DNA from: Alphaproteobacteria bacterium | Lineage (GTDB): Bacteria > Pseudomonadota > Alphaproteobacteria > Thalassobaculales > Thalassobaculaceae | Length of the DNA: 64,000 nt | Direction of reading: 5' to 3' | NCBI GenBank assembly: GCA_013203465.1 | Contig: JABMNR010000092.1 | Location: 1 to 64,000 of the forward strand | Shown here: in pieces, positions 8,656 to 15,954 of the stretch | Layout of the letters: each line of letters begins with the position of its first letter | Numbering within the stretch: position 1 is the first letter of the stretch | Made by a program: the position numbers and the translations under genes | The notes under the pieces: model-generated | Database searches by the model: none | What the model was told of the DNA's origin: nothing | What the model saw: only the letters and a program-made list of their open reading frames with translations

Positions 8656-9461
8656 CCAAGATCGCCAGTCTGACCATGTACGATCTGCCCGAGGTGCAAG
8701 CCGCGACCGACGCCTGGTGGATGGTGATTGCCACGCATTTGTCGGCTGCGGGTGTCCGGGACGTACCTAGCGTCTTGACGCGCGGGCGCTCGGTGCACGA
8801 GCTCTGGCGTGACCCAGGGCTGCTGCTGACCCAGACCTGCGGGTATCCGTTGACCCACGAACACGCGGACGACCTCACCGCCGTCGCCGTGCCGAGCTAT
8901 GCGGCGGAGGGGTGTGGTGACGGCACGTATCGCAGCGGCTTCGTGGTCCGGTCGGGTGATCCGGCCACCACGCTTGCGGATTTGCGCGGGCGCCGGGTCG
9001 CGGCCAACGGCGCGGACTCGCAATCCGGCTGCAGCGCCTTACGGGCGGCGGTCGCGCCCCTGGCGCGGGCGGGCCGGTTCTTCGGTGAGGTGCAGTGGAG
9101 CGGTGGCCACCGGTTCAGCCTCGCCGCCGTGCGCGAGGGGCGGGCGGACGTGGCGGCGATCGACGGCGTCACGCTGGCGTTGATCGGCGCGCATGCACCG
9201 GCGGAGATGCATGGTGTTCGGATTCTGGACTGGAGTGCCGAGGCTCCGGCTCTGCCGTATGCCACCCGGCGTGGCACGACATCGGACTTGATCGACCGCC
9301 TGCGGGACGGGGTGCTGGCGGCGGCACGCGATCCGGGCGCCGCGACCGTCCGCGATACGCTTCTATTGCGGGGGATGGACGTGATTGACGATGCCGCCTA
9401 CACCGCCATCGTCACCATGCGCGAGACGGCGGAGCGGCTCGGCTACCCCGTTCTCGCCTGA
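8652..9461 (+). CDS. PhnD-like phosphate/phosphonate-type binding protein without signal peptide
   Basis: A 269-aa protein of the PhnD-like periplasmic-binding fold (type 2). Typical features are the N-terminal SLTMYDLPEVQAATDAWW, the LTQTCGYPL segment near residue 60, FVVRSGDPATTLADLRGRRV near 100, and GRADVAAIDGVTLALI near 180. Family members usually bind an oxyanion ligand for an ABC importer. This one starts directly with MTKIAS and has no signal peptide, so it is probably cytosolic. No ABC permease or ATPase is adjacent. It is coupled by a 4-base overlap to the XRE regulator upstream, and it may sense a ligand rather than import it (inference). Confidence 0.82.
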   Translation: MTKIASLTMYDLPEVQAATDAWWMVIATHLSAAGVRDVPSVLTRGRSVHELWRDPGLLLTQTCGYPLTHEHADDLTAVAVPSYAAEGCGDGTYRSGFVVRSGDPATTLADLRGRRVAANGADSQSGCSALRAAVAPLARAGRFFGEVQWSGGHRFSLAAVREGRADVAAIDGVTLALIGAHAPAEMHGVRILDWSAEAPALPYATRRGTTSDLIDRLRDGVLAAARDPGAATVRDTLLLRGMDVIDDAAYTAIVTMRETAERLGYPVLA

Positions 9462-9489
9462 TCTCACCGGTTAATATCGGAGCCCATTG

Positions 9490-10161
9490 ATGCTGGCCGT
9501 GTTCGACCTCGACGGCACCCTGATCGACAGCCGCGCCGGGTTGGTGATTGCCAGCCAGCGGGCCTATGCCGACGCCAACATCGCCTATCCCGGCGAGGCG
9601 GCTCTGCTGGCGACGGTCGGTCTGCTGCCGGAAGCCATGATGCAGCGCCTCCATCCGGAACACCCGGGCGCCGTTCGTCAGCGTCTCGCCGATCTGTTTC
9701 GCGTGCACGCGTTGGCGTTACGCAACGAGCAACCGGATCTGGAACAGCCCTATCCCGGCGTCGCTCAGATGCTCGATGCGGTGATGGAGGCGGGCTACAC
9801 CCTGGCGATCGCCACCGGCAAGAAACGCCAAGGCACCGATCATGCGATCGACTGCTTCGGTTGGCATGGCCGTTTCGCGTCGATCCAGACGGCCGAGAGC
9901 GGTCCCGGCAAACCGGATCCAACCCTGCTGCGCAACGCCATGGCCGAGACCGGCTTGGGGCGGGATCGTGCGGTTATGATTGGTGATTCCGTGTTCGACA
10001 TGCAGATGGCGCGGTCGGCCGGGTTGACCGCCGTGGCCGTCACCTGGGGATACAATCCGCCTAACGTCCTGCTTGATGCCGGCGCGCAGCACGTGGTCGA
10101 CGGCGTGGCGGGGATCGCGCCGTTATTAGAACGTCTCGCGGCGGAGATGGTGGTGGTGTAA
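9490..10161 (+). CDS. HAD-superfamily hydrolase, phosphoglycolate phosphatase-like
   Basis: A 223-aa cytosolic HAD-IA phosphatase. Motif I is FDLDGTLID at residues 5-13, with both nucleophile and acid Asp. Motif II is IATGKKRQG, and motif IV is MIGDSVFDMQMARSAG. The cap domain lies between motifs I and II (about residues 16-95), as in Gph and pyrophosphatase-like members. The substrate is not determinable. I chose the ATG at 9490, not the TTG at 9487, because GGAG ends 7 bases before it. It follows the PhnD-like gene by 28 bases and probably shares its transcript. Confidence 0.88.
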   Translation: MLAVFDLDGTLIDSRAGLVIASQRAYADANIAYPGEAALLATVGLLPEAMMQRLHPEHPGAVRQRLADLFRVHALALRNEQPDLEQPYPGVAQMLDAVMEAGYTLAIATGKKRQGTDHAIDCFGWHGRFASIQTAESGPGKPDPTLLRNAMAETGLGRDRAVMIGDSVFDMQMARSAGLTAVAVTWGYNPPNVLLDAGAQHVVDGVAGIAPLLERLAAEMVVV

Positions 10162-10168
10162 CGGACGG

Positions 10169-11044
10169 CTATACCGGCTCCGCCGTGCCCGCGCGCAGGG
10201 CCTCCAGGCGTTCGGTGTGAAAGGCCGTGTAGCCAGAGGCGACGACGTGGCGCTGATGCGCTTCGGCCTTCGCGTAGGCCGGCAGGGCATGGAACGGAAT
10301 GCCGGGATTGGCGTGGTGCTCGGCGTGGAACGGCATGTTCCAGGCAAGCCACCGCACCGGTGCCAGACTAAGCGTCGTCCGGGTGTTGGCCCACATGTCC
10401 TTAACCGCCGGACACCCCCAGTGTTCCGCCAGGAGATAGGCGCGTAGGAACGGCTGCCCCAGTAGGGCGGGGCCGATCCAGAGCACCAGAAAGAGCCGGG
10501 GGCCGAGAACCGTCGCCAAGAGCGCGGTTGCGACATACAGCCCGAGATAGATTCGCGCCTCGCGCACCGCCCGCGTCATCAACCGCGTGTCCAGGAAGCT
10601 GTCGTCGGCTTTGCCTCGTGCCCGGGTTAACAGCCCGCCTACGGCACGATGCCAATAGTCGAAGCCGGAGAGGACATAGAGATACCGGCCCACGGTGGTC
10701 GGTTTTGGCGACGCCAGTTCCGGGTCGCGTCCAGGGTCCTGGGTGAAGCGGTGATGGGCAAGGTGAAATGCCGTGAACCAGCGCGGCGGCAACACCATCA
10801 GAAATCCGACGGCATCGGCCACGGCCCGGTTCAGCCAGCCGGTGCGAAACGCCGTGCGATGTACGCTTTCATGCAACGGACAGAACAGAAAGCTCAGCAC
10901 GACACCATGGATCAGCATGGCCGGAAACAACCATATCCCCGTGACGGTCAAGCATAGGCCGCCGGTCGCCGCGAGAAGCGCGAGATGGCCGCTGAGGTGC
11001 GCCAAGCCCGGCCCGTCCCGCCGTTTGGACAGATCAACGCTCAT
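10169..11044 (-). CDS. Second membrane fatty acid desaturase
   Basis: A 291-aa integral-membrane di-iron desaturase with the boxes HESVH, HLAHHRFTQD and FHAEHHANPG. Hydrophobic segments precede box 1 (from GHLALLAATGGLCLTV) and lie between boxes 2 and 3. Box spacing differs from the desaturase at 6640-7665 and the two share little text, so they are not recent duplicates. I chose MSVDLSKRR as the start because GGGGAAA lies just upstream and the 29 residues before it are non-family. The gene converges on the HAD hydrolase with 7 bases between them. Its promoter region (11045-11140) is shared divergently with the sRNA gene. Confidence 0.87.
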   Translation of the reverse strand: MSVDLSKRRDGPGLAHLSGHLALLAATGGLCLTVTGIWLFPAMLIHGVVLSFLFCPLHESVHRTAFRTGWLNRAVADAVGFLMVLPPRWFTAFHLAHHRFTQDPGRDPELASPKPTTVGRYLYVLSGFDYWHRAVGGLLTRARGKADDSFLDTRLMTRAVREARIYLGLYVATALLATVLGPRLFLVLWIGPALLGQPFLRAYLLAEHWGCPAVKDMWANTRTTLSLAPVRWLAWNMPFHAEHHANPGIPFHALPAYAKAEAHQRHVVASGYTAFHTERLEALRAGTAEPV

Positions 11045-11116
11045 GGTTTCCCCAGCCTCATCGCCCTGTTGCCGTTCCGCCACACCGTTACGTTTCCATG
11101 CCCCTGCGTCTTTTTT

Positions 11117-11126
11117 TGCAATCGCA
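11117..11126. promoter_or_regulatory. Possible PhaR-type operator, distal
   Basis: TGC-AATC-GCA (TGC-N4-GCA) lies 15 bases before the -35 box of the sRNA promoter. PhaR/AniA of PHB-storing alphaproteobacteria is known to bind TGC-N3/4-GCA sequences. A match this short occurs easily by chance; its weight comes from the second copy at 11171-11179. Confidence 0.35.
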
Positions 11127-11140
11127 CACAACCACCCCTC

Positions 11141-11169
11141 TTGTCAGGAAAACCAGCAAGGTCCATATT
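11141..11169 (+). promoter_or_regulatory. Sigma70-type promoter of the sRNA gene
   Basis: TTGTCA (11141-11146), a 17-base spacer and CATATT (11164-11169) predict a transcription start near 11176, exactly at the base of the first RNA hairpin. No open reading frame begins within the short distance to the terminator. Confidence 0.65.
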
Positions 11170-11170
11170 T

Positions 11171-11179
11171 TGCACTGCA
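11171..11179. promoter_or_regulatory. Possible PhaR-type operator at the sRNA start site
   Basis: TGC-ACT-GCA (TGC-N3-GCA) overlaps the predicted +1 of the sRNA. Binding there would block transcription. With the copy at 11117 it brackets the promoter. Assignment to PhaR is inference from the known half-site pattern. Confidence 0.4.
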
Positions 11180-11261
11180 GCATGAGTTGCCCGACATGCT
11201 GTTTATCGACCAGGGCGTTTCCTCCCTTAACTCGGGCCGCGCATGTCGCGGCCCTTTTTTT
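11176..11261 (+). ncRNA. mmgR: MmgR/ar8-like small regulatory RNA (candidate)
   Basis: A predicted transcript of about 86 nt. It opens with a hairpin, CAGCATG (11178-11184) pairing with CATGCTG (11195-11201). A single-stranded stretch follows with TTTCCTCCCT at 11218-11227, and it ends with an 8-bp GC stem (11234-11241 with 11247-11254) and seven Ts. This order of elements and the ten-base motif match what I recall of the alphaproteobacterial ar8 family. Its founding member, MmgR of Sinorhizobium meliloti, limits polyhydroxybutyrate and phasin accumulation by pairing through a UUUCCUCCCU region. The pyrimidine motif can pair with Shine-Dalgarno sequences. The assignment rests on motif and layout, not on an alignment. 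Confidence 0.72.
11234..11261 (+). terminator. Rho-independent terminator of the sRNA
   Basis: GGGCCGCG (11234-11241), loop CATGT, CGCGGCCC (11247-11254), then T7 (11255-11261). It is strong and faces the + strand. No protein-coding gene lies upstream on that strand for more than 1 kb, which itself argues for a short RNA gene. Confidence 0.92.
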
Positions 11262-11613
11262 GGCCGGATAGGACGTCAAGCACCCCGATCGCCTGGCGGG
11301 TGCTGGAACCCTGGCACTGTATGGTTTCGTCCGTGTGCGATCCACAACATGATGAGGCTTTGCGATGAGCGCGGCGTCAGGTTCATCGGCGGGACCATGT
11401 CGGCCGTGAGGTTGTTGACCCGTCCAATTGCTGTTGCGGCCATGGCGATCGCGGCAGGGATTGCCGGGCGGCGCATAACGAGCCTCGGCAATCCCTACCT
11501 TGTTTACCGGGTTCTCAGGTAATTATTTGATATTAAATAGATAATTATACCGCCTGTCTGGCCCGGACCTTGCGTTTCTCCTGTTGAACAAACGCCAACA
11601 CGGGAGCGAACGC
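11262..11613. other. Intergenic region with a long-stem hairpin
   Basis: About 350 bases between the sRNA terminator and the 173-aa gene. It contains a perfect 11-bp inverted repeat, AGGGATTGCCG (11456-11466) and its complement (11486-11496), with a 19-base loop and no T-run. A weaker AGCACCC/GGGTGCT dyad lies near 11278-11305. A 57-codon frame from 11350 lacks a Shine-Dalgarno sequence and is not called. The AT-rich segment 11520-11550 probably holds the promoter of the next gene. Confidence 0.45.
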
Positions 11614-12135
11614 ATGTCCGACCACGAGTCGTGGGTGCCCGACCATCACGTCTCGACGACTCCGGTCGTCGAGGCTGTCCCTTTTGCTCAGATGCGTGGC
11701 CCGGCCGATTTGTGCGGCCGAGCTGCCGGGCCGGTCGAGCATGACCCGGCCAATCAGAACCAGCCGGTCGGCGATGTACTGGCGGATGAATCGGTCCTTT
11801 TCGAACAACTTCCAGCGGTGATTCGCGGTGCGGTCGACGAATGGGCGGCGCATCTGCGGGCCAAGCCCTGGCACTGGCGCCGCGAGGTGATGACACGGTT
11901 CGCGTCGGTTTTCGCCGACCAGTTCCGCCAAAACATTCCCACCCTCGACGATGACGCCTACGAGGAGTTGAAGGACATCGGCTTTACCTGCTTGCTTGAG
12001 CGTTTGGACGACGGCGCCGCGATCCACGATCTGCATCAGGCCCGTCTTTACCTAGACAGCGTGCACGACCGTCATCAGGCGGCGGCACGGTTGTTTCTGA
12101 ATGCCCGCGGCCCTCGGGTGCTGGGTCACGCCTAA
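11614..12135 (+). CDS. Hypothetical protein, 173 aa
   Basis: I do not recognise this protein. It starts at an ATG with GGGAG 7 bases upstream. The first 55 residues are polar and probably disordered (MSDHESWVPDHHV onward). From about residue 60 it looks helical, with VIRGAVDEWAAHLRAKPWHW, VMTRFASVFADQFRQNIP and DDDAYEELKDIGFTCLLERL. It has no signal peptide or transmembrane segment, so it should be cytosolic. It stands alone with its own terminator. Codon use and GC match the surroundings, so it does not look foreign. Confidence 0.7.
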   Translation: MSDHESWVPDHHVSTTPVVEAVPFAQMRGPADLCGRAAGPVEHDPANQNQPVGDVLADESVLFEQLPAVIRGAVDEWAAHLRAKPWHWRREVMTRFASVFADQFRQNIPTLDDDAYEELKDIGFTCLLERLDDGAAIHDLHQARLYLDSVHDRHQAAARLFLNARGPRVLGHA

Positions 12136-12188
12136 TCGGTTTCCTCCGTCGGCCGGCTTCGGCAGGCCGACACTCTCGCCCCTGACTT

Positions 12189-12215
12189 GGCCGTTCCTTC
12201 GGGAACGGCCTTTTT
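12189..12215 (+). terminator. Rho-independent terminator
   Basis: GGCCGTTCC (12189-12197), UUCG tetraloop, GGAACGGCC (12202-12210), then T5. A second stem (GTCGGCC/GGCCGAC) lies just before it. Together they form a structured 3' untranslated region after the 173-aa gene. Confidence 0.93.
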
Positions 12216-12644
12216 CTTTGTCTCGGGTGGTGCCGGTGCGGCGTGTCGCCGATCACGCACCGAGCGTTGAGCCTGTCGCCCGGGCCGCATGGATGTCGGA
12301 CAAAACACGAAACCACTGCCGCGCGATCGTTCCTTGGGAATCGCATTCGCCTGGGTTTCGGCCGATCATTCCAAAAAGCGCAAGGAACCAGGAAAAGGCA
12401 GCGCCGGGGCTCGGCAGGGGGGGCGAGCACCGCGTCGAGATCGGTCCCCAATCGCGGTTTCACCGGGTTCAATTCACCCATGATCGGGCCGATGATAATG
12501 CGCCGTGTCGGATTTCGTGGGTATGGTGGTTCTACGTCGAACGAACATCTCCATCGAGGGGCGGTAATGGGTCAACCATGCGCCAAGGTCGAAGACACCA
12601 TAACGGCGCCGATCGCCCCTTGATGAGCTTGGACGAGGATGCCG
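12216..12644. other. Intergenic region without a recognised gene
   Basis: About 430 bases. Open frames run across it but none has a ribosome-binding site, family motif or sensible amino-acid composition. The last 100 bases should hold the promoter of the DSD1-type gene. No repeat, tRNA or further terminator was found. Confidence 0.5.
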
Positions 12645-13784
12645 ATGAAGCTGCGAGATCTACCCACCCCACACTTGGTGCTCGACCGCCGAAAACTGGA
12701 CCGCAATCTCACTCGGATGCGTGAACGGGCGGATGCGCTCGGTGTCCGATTGCGGCCGCATGGCAAGACCGCGAAATCGGCAGAGGTCATGACGCGCGCC
12801 CTGAAGGACCGCCGCAAGGCGGTGACCGTCTCGACCTTGAAAGAGGCGCGCCTGTTCGCCGATGCAGGATTTCGCGACATCGTCCACGCCGTCGGCATCA
12901 CGCCCAATCGGTTGCACGAGGCGGCTGGGCTGATCGCGGAAGGCGTCGATCTGGCGCTCACCACCGACAGTGTGGCGATGGCGAGGATCATCGCCGAGAC
13001 GGGCCGCACGCTCGGGGTGCGCTACATGGTGATGATTGAGGTCGATGTCGGCGAACATCGTGGCGGCGTGACGCCCGAGGGTGAGGAGCTGCTCGACATC
13101 GCCCGGGCCCTGCATGAGAACGGGGTGGAGGTGCGTGGGATTCTGGCTCATGCGGGTCACACCTACGCGCTGAGTGACGCCGAGGACATCGCCCGGGTAG
13201 CCGAGGTTGAGCGGGTGGGAGCCGTGCGGGCGGCCGAGCGGATCAGGGCGGCCGGTATCCCCTGTCCGGAGGTTAGCGTTGGCTCGACACCGGGGGCCTT
13301 GTTCGCCCGCGCGCTCGATGGCGTCACCGAGATGCGGCCGGGGGTGTACATGTTCATGGACCTGTTTCAGGCCGGCGTCGGCTGTTGCGAGATCGACGAT
13401 ATCGCACTCAGCGTGCTGGCGACCGTGAGCAATCATCGGCCAGCGCAAGGCACCGCCCATATCGACGCAGGCGCCTTGGCGTTGTCCAAGGATCGATCGA
13501 CCCACCTGCAGACGCGTGACTGCGGCTTCGGCCTGGTGACCGATACCTATGGCGCGCTGTTCCAGGGATTGGTTGTGGAGGCGGTGCACCAGGAGCACGG
13601 ACGGCTCGCCGGTATTGGCGGTGTGCCATTCGAGGCCCTGCCGATCGGCTCACGAGTGCGGGTGCTGCCAAACCATGTTTGTATGACGGCGGCGATGTAT
13701 GAGCGCTACGCCGTGGTCGACGGCACGGAGCTAGGCGATGAGCAGCCGATCGAGGCGTTCTGGGAGCGGGTGAACGGCTGGTAG
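12645..13784 (+). CDS. DSD1-family PLP enzyme (D-serine dehydratase/D-threonine aldolase-like)
   Basis: A 379-aa fold-type III PLP enzyme related to alanine racemase. The N-terminus LRDLPTPHLVLDRRKLDRNL and the LRPHGKTAK segment with the PLP-binding Lys (about residue 43) are typical. The C-terminal LPNHVCMTAAMY holds a metal site. From memory, D-serine dehydratases use His-x-Cys there and D-threonine aldolases His-x-Asp, so HVC favours a D-serine dehydratase-like, zinc-dependent enzyme that would yield pyruvate and ammonia. Specificity remains uncertain. I chose the second ATG (MKLRDLP) because GAGG lies 6 bases before it but directly abuts the first ATG at 12639. It is monocistronic and convergent with the pentapeptide gene. 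Confidence 0.87.
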   Translation: MKLRDLPTPHLVLDRRKLDRNLTRMRERADALGVRLRPHGKTAKSAEVMTRALKDRRKAVTVSTLKEARLFADAGFRDIVHAVGITPNRLHEAAGLIAEGVDLALTTDSVAMARIIAETGRTLGVRYMVMIEVDVGEHRGGVTPEGEELLDIARALHENGVEVRGILAHAGHTYALSDAEDIARVAEVERVGAVRAAERIRAAGIPCPEVSVGSTPGALFARALDGVTEMRPGVYMFMDLFQAGVGCCEIDDIALSVLATVSNHRPAQGTAHIDAGALALSKDRSTHLQTRDCGFGLVTDTYGALFQGLVVEAVHQEHGRLAGIGGVPFEALPIGSRVRVLPNHVCMTAAMYERYAVVDGTELGDEQPIEAFWERVNGW

Positions 13785-13815
13785 GTTCGGCGCGTCTCCC
13801 AGGCCTTGGAGGAGT

Positions 13816-15114
13816 TCAACTCGGGCTCGGTTTAGACGCCGCTTGAGCGATTTGTGCATCGCTCAGGGTGGCGCCGTCCACATCGGCACCGCGCAGATGT
13901 GCCCGCCCCAAGCGCGCGCCGCTCAGATTGGCACCCTTGAGGTTGGCGCCATCGAGCTTGGCGCCGGTCAGGTCGGCATCGACCAGGATGCAGCCCGACA
14001 GGTTGGACGGCCACATGCGTCCCGTCGGCTGGCCGTCGCTGCCCTTCAGCTCGACCGCCATGAGGTCGGCGCCCGCCATGCGGGCCCCGGTCAGGTTGGC
14101 GCCGGCAAAATTAATGCCGGCCAGCTCGGCGTCACGCAAATCGGCGCCGCTCAGATCGGCCCCCGACAGGTCCGACATGACCAGGCTGGTGCGTCGCATC
14201 GTGGCGCCGATCAGGATCGCCTCACGCAGATCGGCGCCGGACAGATTGACGTCCGAGACGTCGATCTTGGAGAGATCGGTCTTAGCGAGTTGGGCGCGTG
14301 ACCCTCCCCGGCCTTGTTCCCGAATCCATAGCGCATGCTCGCGCAGGATATCACGCAGCGATCGGGAAAGGCCGCGGCCATCACTCGCGCCAAGGTCGGC
14401 ACCCGCCAAATTCGCGGTCGACAGATCGACGTTCTCCAGGATGGCGCCGTGCAGATCGGCCTTCTGGAATTGGGTGTGCTTGATCAGCGCGCCCGACAGG
14501 TTGGCACCGGTCAGGTTGGCGCCGATGATTCGGGCATTCGACAGGTTGGCTCCCGACAGATCGGCACCCTGAAGGTTCGCGCCCTCCAGGTTCACCCCCG
14601 ACAGGTTGGCGCCGCACAGCAAGGTTTTCTCAAGCGTCGCCCCGATCAGACTGGAATGAGACAAGTCCGTGCCCGACAGATTGGCACCGGCCGCATCGAC
14701 CTCGTTCAGATCGGATTGCCCGATGTTGGACCGAATGATGGTGGCGGGAGCGGCGGGGTTGCCGCTGATCAGGGCGCCGCCCCGGAGGTCCGCTTCCTTG
14801 AGGTTGGCGCCGGCCAGATTGGCGCCGCGCATGAAGGCGCCGCGCAGATCCGCCCGCAAAAGAAGGGCTTTCTCAAGATTGACGCCGTCCAGGTTGGCGC
14901 AGAACAAATCGGCGTAGGACAGATCGGCGCCCGAGAGAATCGCGCGCGCCATATAGGCGCCGGACAGTTTCGCGGACTGCAGATTGGCTTGCACAAGATT
15001 AAAATCGGCGAGGTTGCAGCCGGACAGGTTCGCCCGTTGCCCGCCTGACTTGCGTTGCAGCCAGCGCTCGTGGCTCTCGATGATTTTGAGTATCTCTTCG
15101 GGAGACATGGTCAT
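13816..15114 (-). CDS. Large pentapeptide-repeat protein A
   Basis: A 432-aa protein built almost wholly of A(D/N)LxG pentapeptide repeats, which fold as a right-handed quadrilateral beta-helix. It starts with a helix and linker (ILKIIESHERWLQRKSGGQR), then a first repeat block, then a second copy of the linker (ILREHALWIREQGRGGSR) near residue 250, then a second block. A non-repeat insert with GRMWPSNLSGCIL occurs in the second block. No signal peptide, transmembrane helix or catalytic domain is seen. Some pentapeptide proteins mimic DNA and protect gyrase, but two interrupted blocks are more like multidomain scaffolds. The gene starts 10 bases after the stop of the small gene at 15125-15538, so the pair is an operon. 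The exact start (15114 or 15108) is uncertain. Confidence 0.88.
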   Translation of the reverse strand: MTMSPEEILKIIESHERWLQRKSGGQRANLSGCNLADFNLVQANLQSAKLSGAYMARAILSGADLSYADLFCANLDGVNLEKALLLRADLRGAFMRGANLAGANLKEADLRGGALISGNPAAPATIIRSNIGQSDLNEVDAAGANLSGTDLSHSSLIGATLEKTLLCGANLSGVNLEGANLQGADLSGANLSNARIIGANLTGANLSGALIKHTQFQKADLHGAILENVDLSTANLAGADLGASDGRGLSRSLRDILREHALWIREQGRGGSRAQLAKTDLSKIDVSDVNLSGADLREAILIGATMRRTSLVMSDLSGADLSGADLRDAELAGINFAGANLTGARMAGADLMAVELKGSDGQPTGRMWPSNLSGCILVDADLTGAKLDGANLKGANLSGARLGRAHLRGADVDGATLSDAQIAQAASKPSPS

Positions 15115-15124
15115 GCCGCTCGTC

Positions 15125-15538
15125 TCAATCCCAGCCATCGACGACGACGCGATAGATCGTCGTTGGCCGGGGTTCGTCAGCGTAGAAATGCTCGTCGATG
15201 CGGAGGTGGTAGGATCGCTTGTCGCAATAGGCAAGCAACGTCTGGTAGCCGCGAGTCTCGCTGATATCCGACATGGTGACGCCGCGATCCGCAGTATGGG
15301 TATTCTTTAAAGGCTCGCCCGTCTCGTCCGTCAGATAGTAGATCACGAAACCTTCCGGCACATGGCCGGCACCGGCCTGCGTATGCTGCTCGACATCGTC
15401 GCCAACCCGCGCCGCCAACTGTTCCAGTTGGTCGCTGATCGCGCTCAATATACGCGCCCGGGGGTCGGCGGTTTCACTGGTCACGTCAGCGCTCTTGGTC
15501 CGGGTGGGTGGAGCCAGGGACGGAAGCGGCAGCTCCAC
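15125..15538 (-). CDS. Hypothetical protein upstream of pentapeptide gene
   Basis: A 137-aa protein I do not recognise. The N-terminal 30 residues are Pro/Ser/Thr-rich and look disordered. Residues 30-50 form a helix (ARILSAISDQLEQLAARVGD). The C-terminal half reads like a small alpha/beta domain with EGFVIYYLTDETGEP and a Tyr-rich tail (YHLRIDEHFYADEPRPTTIY). No signal peptide is seen. It sits 10 bases before pentapeptide protein A in the same direction and is probably co-transcribed, so a shared function is likely. Confidence 0.65.
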   Translation of the reverse strand: MELPLPSLAPPTRTKSADVTSETADPRARILSAISDQLEQLAARVGDDVEQHTQAGAGHVPEGFVIYYLTDETGEPLKNTHTADRGVTMSDISETRGYQTLLAYCDKRSYHLRIDEHFYADEPRPTTIYRVVVDGWD

Positions 15539-15708
15539 CTTTAGTCATAACCCCCTCGATGAAGCGTTGAAAGGAGCATTCGCATTGCCGAAGCACACAT
15601 ATGCCACCCTTGGCCTTTGGCAAGGCCAGCATCATCATCAACATACCGCACCAACATAACGCCTTCACGCCCTTTGCAACGGGCGTTCGCAACGTCGGAA
15701 ACGCGCCA

Positions 15709-15876
15709 TCAACCGCCCGTGGACGGTTTCGGTGTTAGGGTTTGCGGACCCATGACGGTTGTCGTGGGCGCTGGTTTGGACACGGATTTGGTCGACCAAC
15801 CGCAGGCTTGTGCCCCGGTGAATCCGGAAACGGCAAAAGCAAGGGCAAGGCCGGTAACGAGGATGACATGACGCAC
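15709..15876 (-). CDS. Short exported peptide, 55 aa
   Basis: A small gene with a GTG start. GGAGGAG (15884-15890) lies 7 bases upstream, the best ribosome-binding site in this region. The product begins with a clear Sec signal peptide, MRHVILVTGLALAFAVSGFT, with likely cleavage after GAQA. The mature part of about 31 residues starts CGWSTKSVSKPAP and is rich in Thr, Pro and Ser, with a single Cys. The sequence before the Cys (AQA) is not a lipobox, so it should be periplasmic or secreted. It lies between the two pentapeptide genes and the 137-aa gene, all on the - strand. Function unknown. Confidence 0.7.
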   Translation of the reverse strand: MRHVILVTGLALAFAVSGFTGAQACGWSTKSVSKPAPTTTVMGPQTLTPKPSTGG

Positions 15877-15954
15877 GGCAAATCTCCTCCAGACTCAGGT
15901 AACTCAAGGATATAGCGCCACGGCCCGGTCGGCAACCTCCACTCTCCGACTAGC

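Noticed and set aside
11350-11522. 57-aa ORF between the sRNA and the 173-aa gene
   Set aside because: No Shine-Dalgarno sequence precedes it, and the perfect 11-bp hairpin falls within it, which better fits a noncoding structure.
13843-15048. Long + strand open frames opposite pentapeptide gene A (and 16001-17179 opposite gene B)
   Set aside because: They are antisense mirror images of the repetitive pentapeptide codons. Their products are monotonous and lack starts with ribosome-binding sites; the - strand products have a clear family fold.
15486-15692. 68-aa - strand ORF downstream of the exported peptide
   Set aside because: It overlaps the start of the 137-aa gene in another frame and has no convincing ribosome-binding site or composition.
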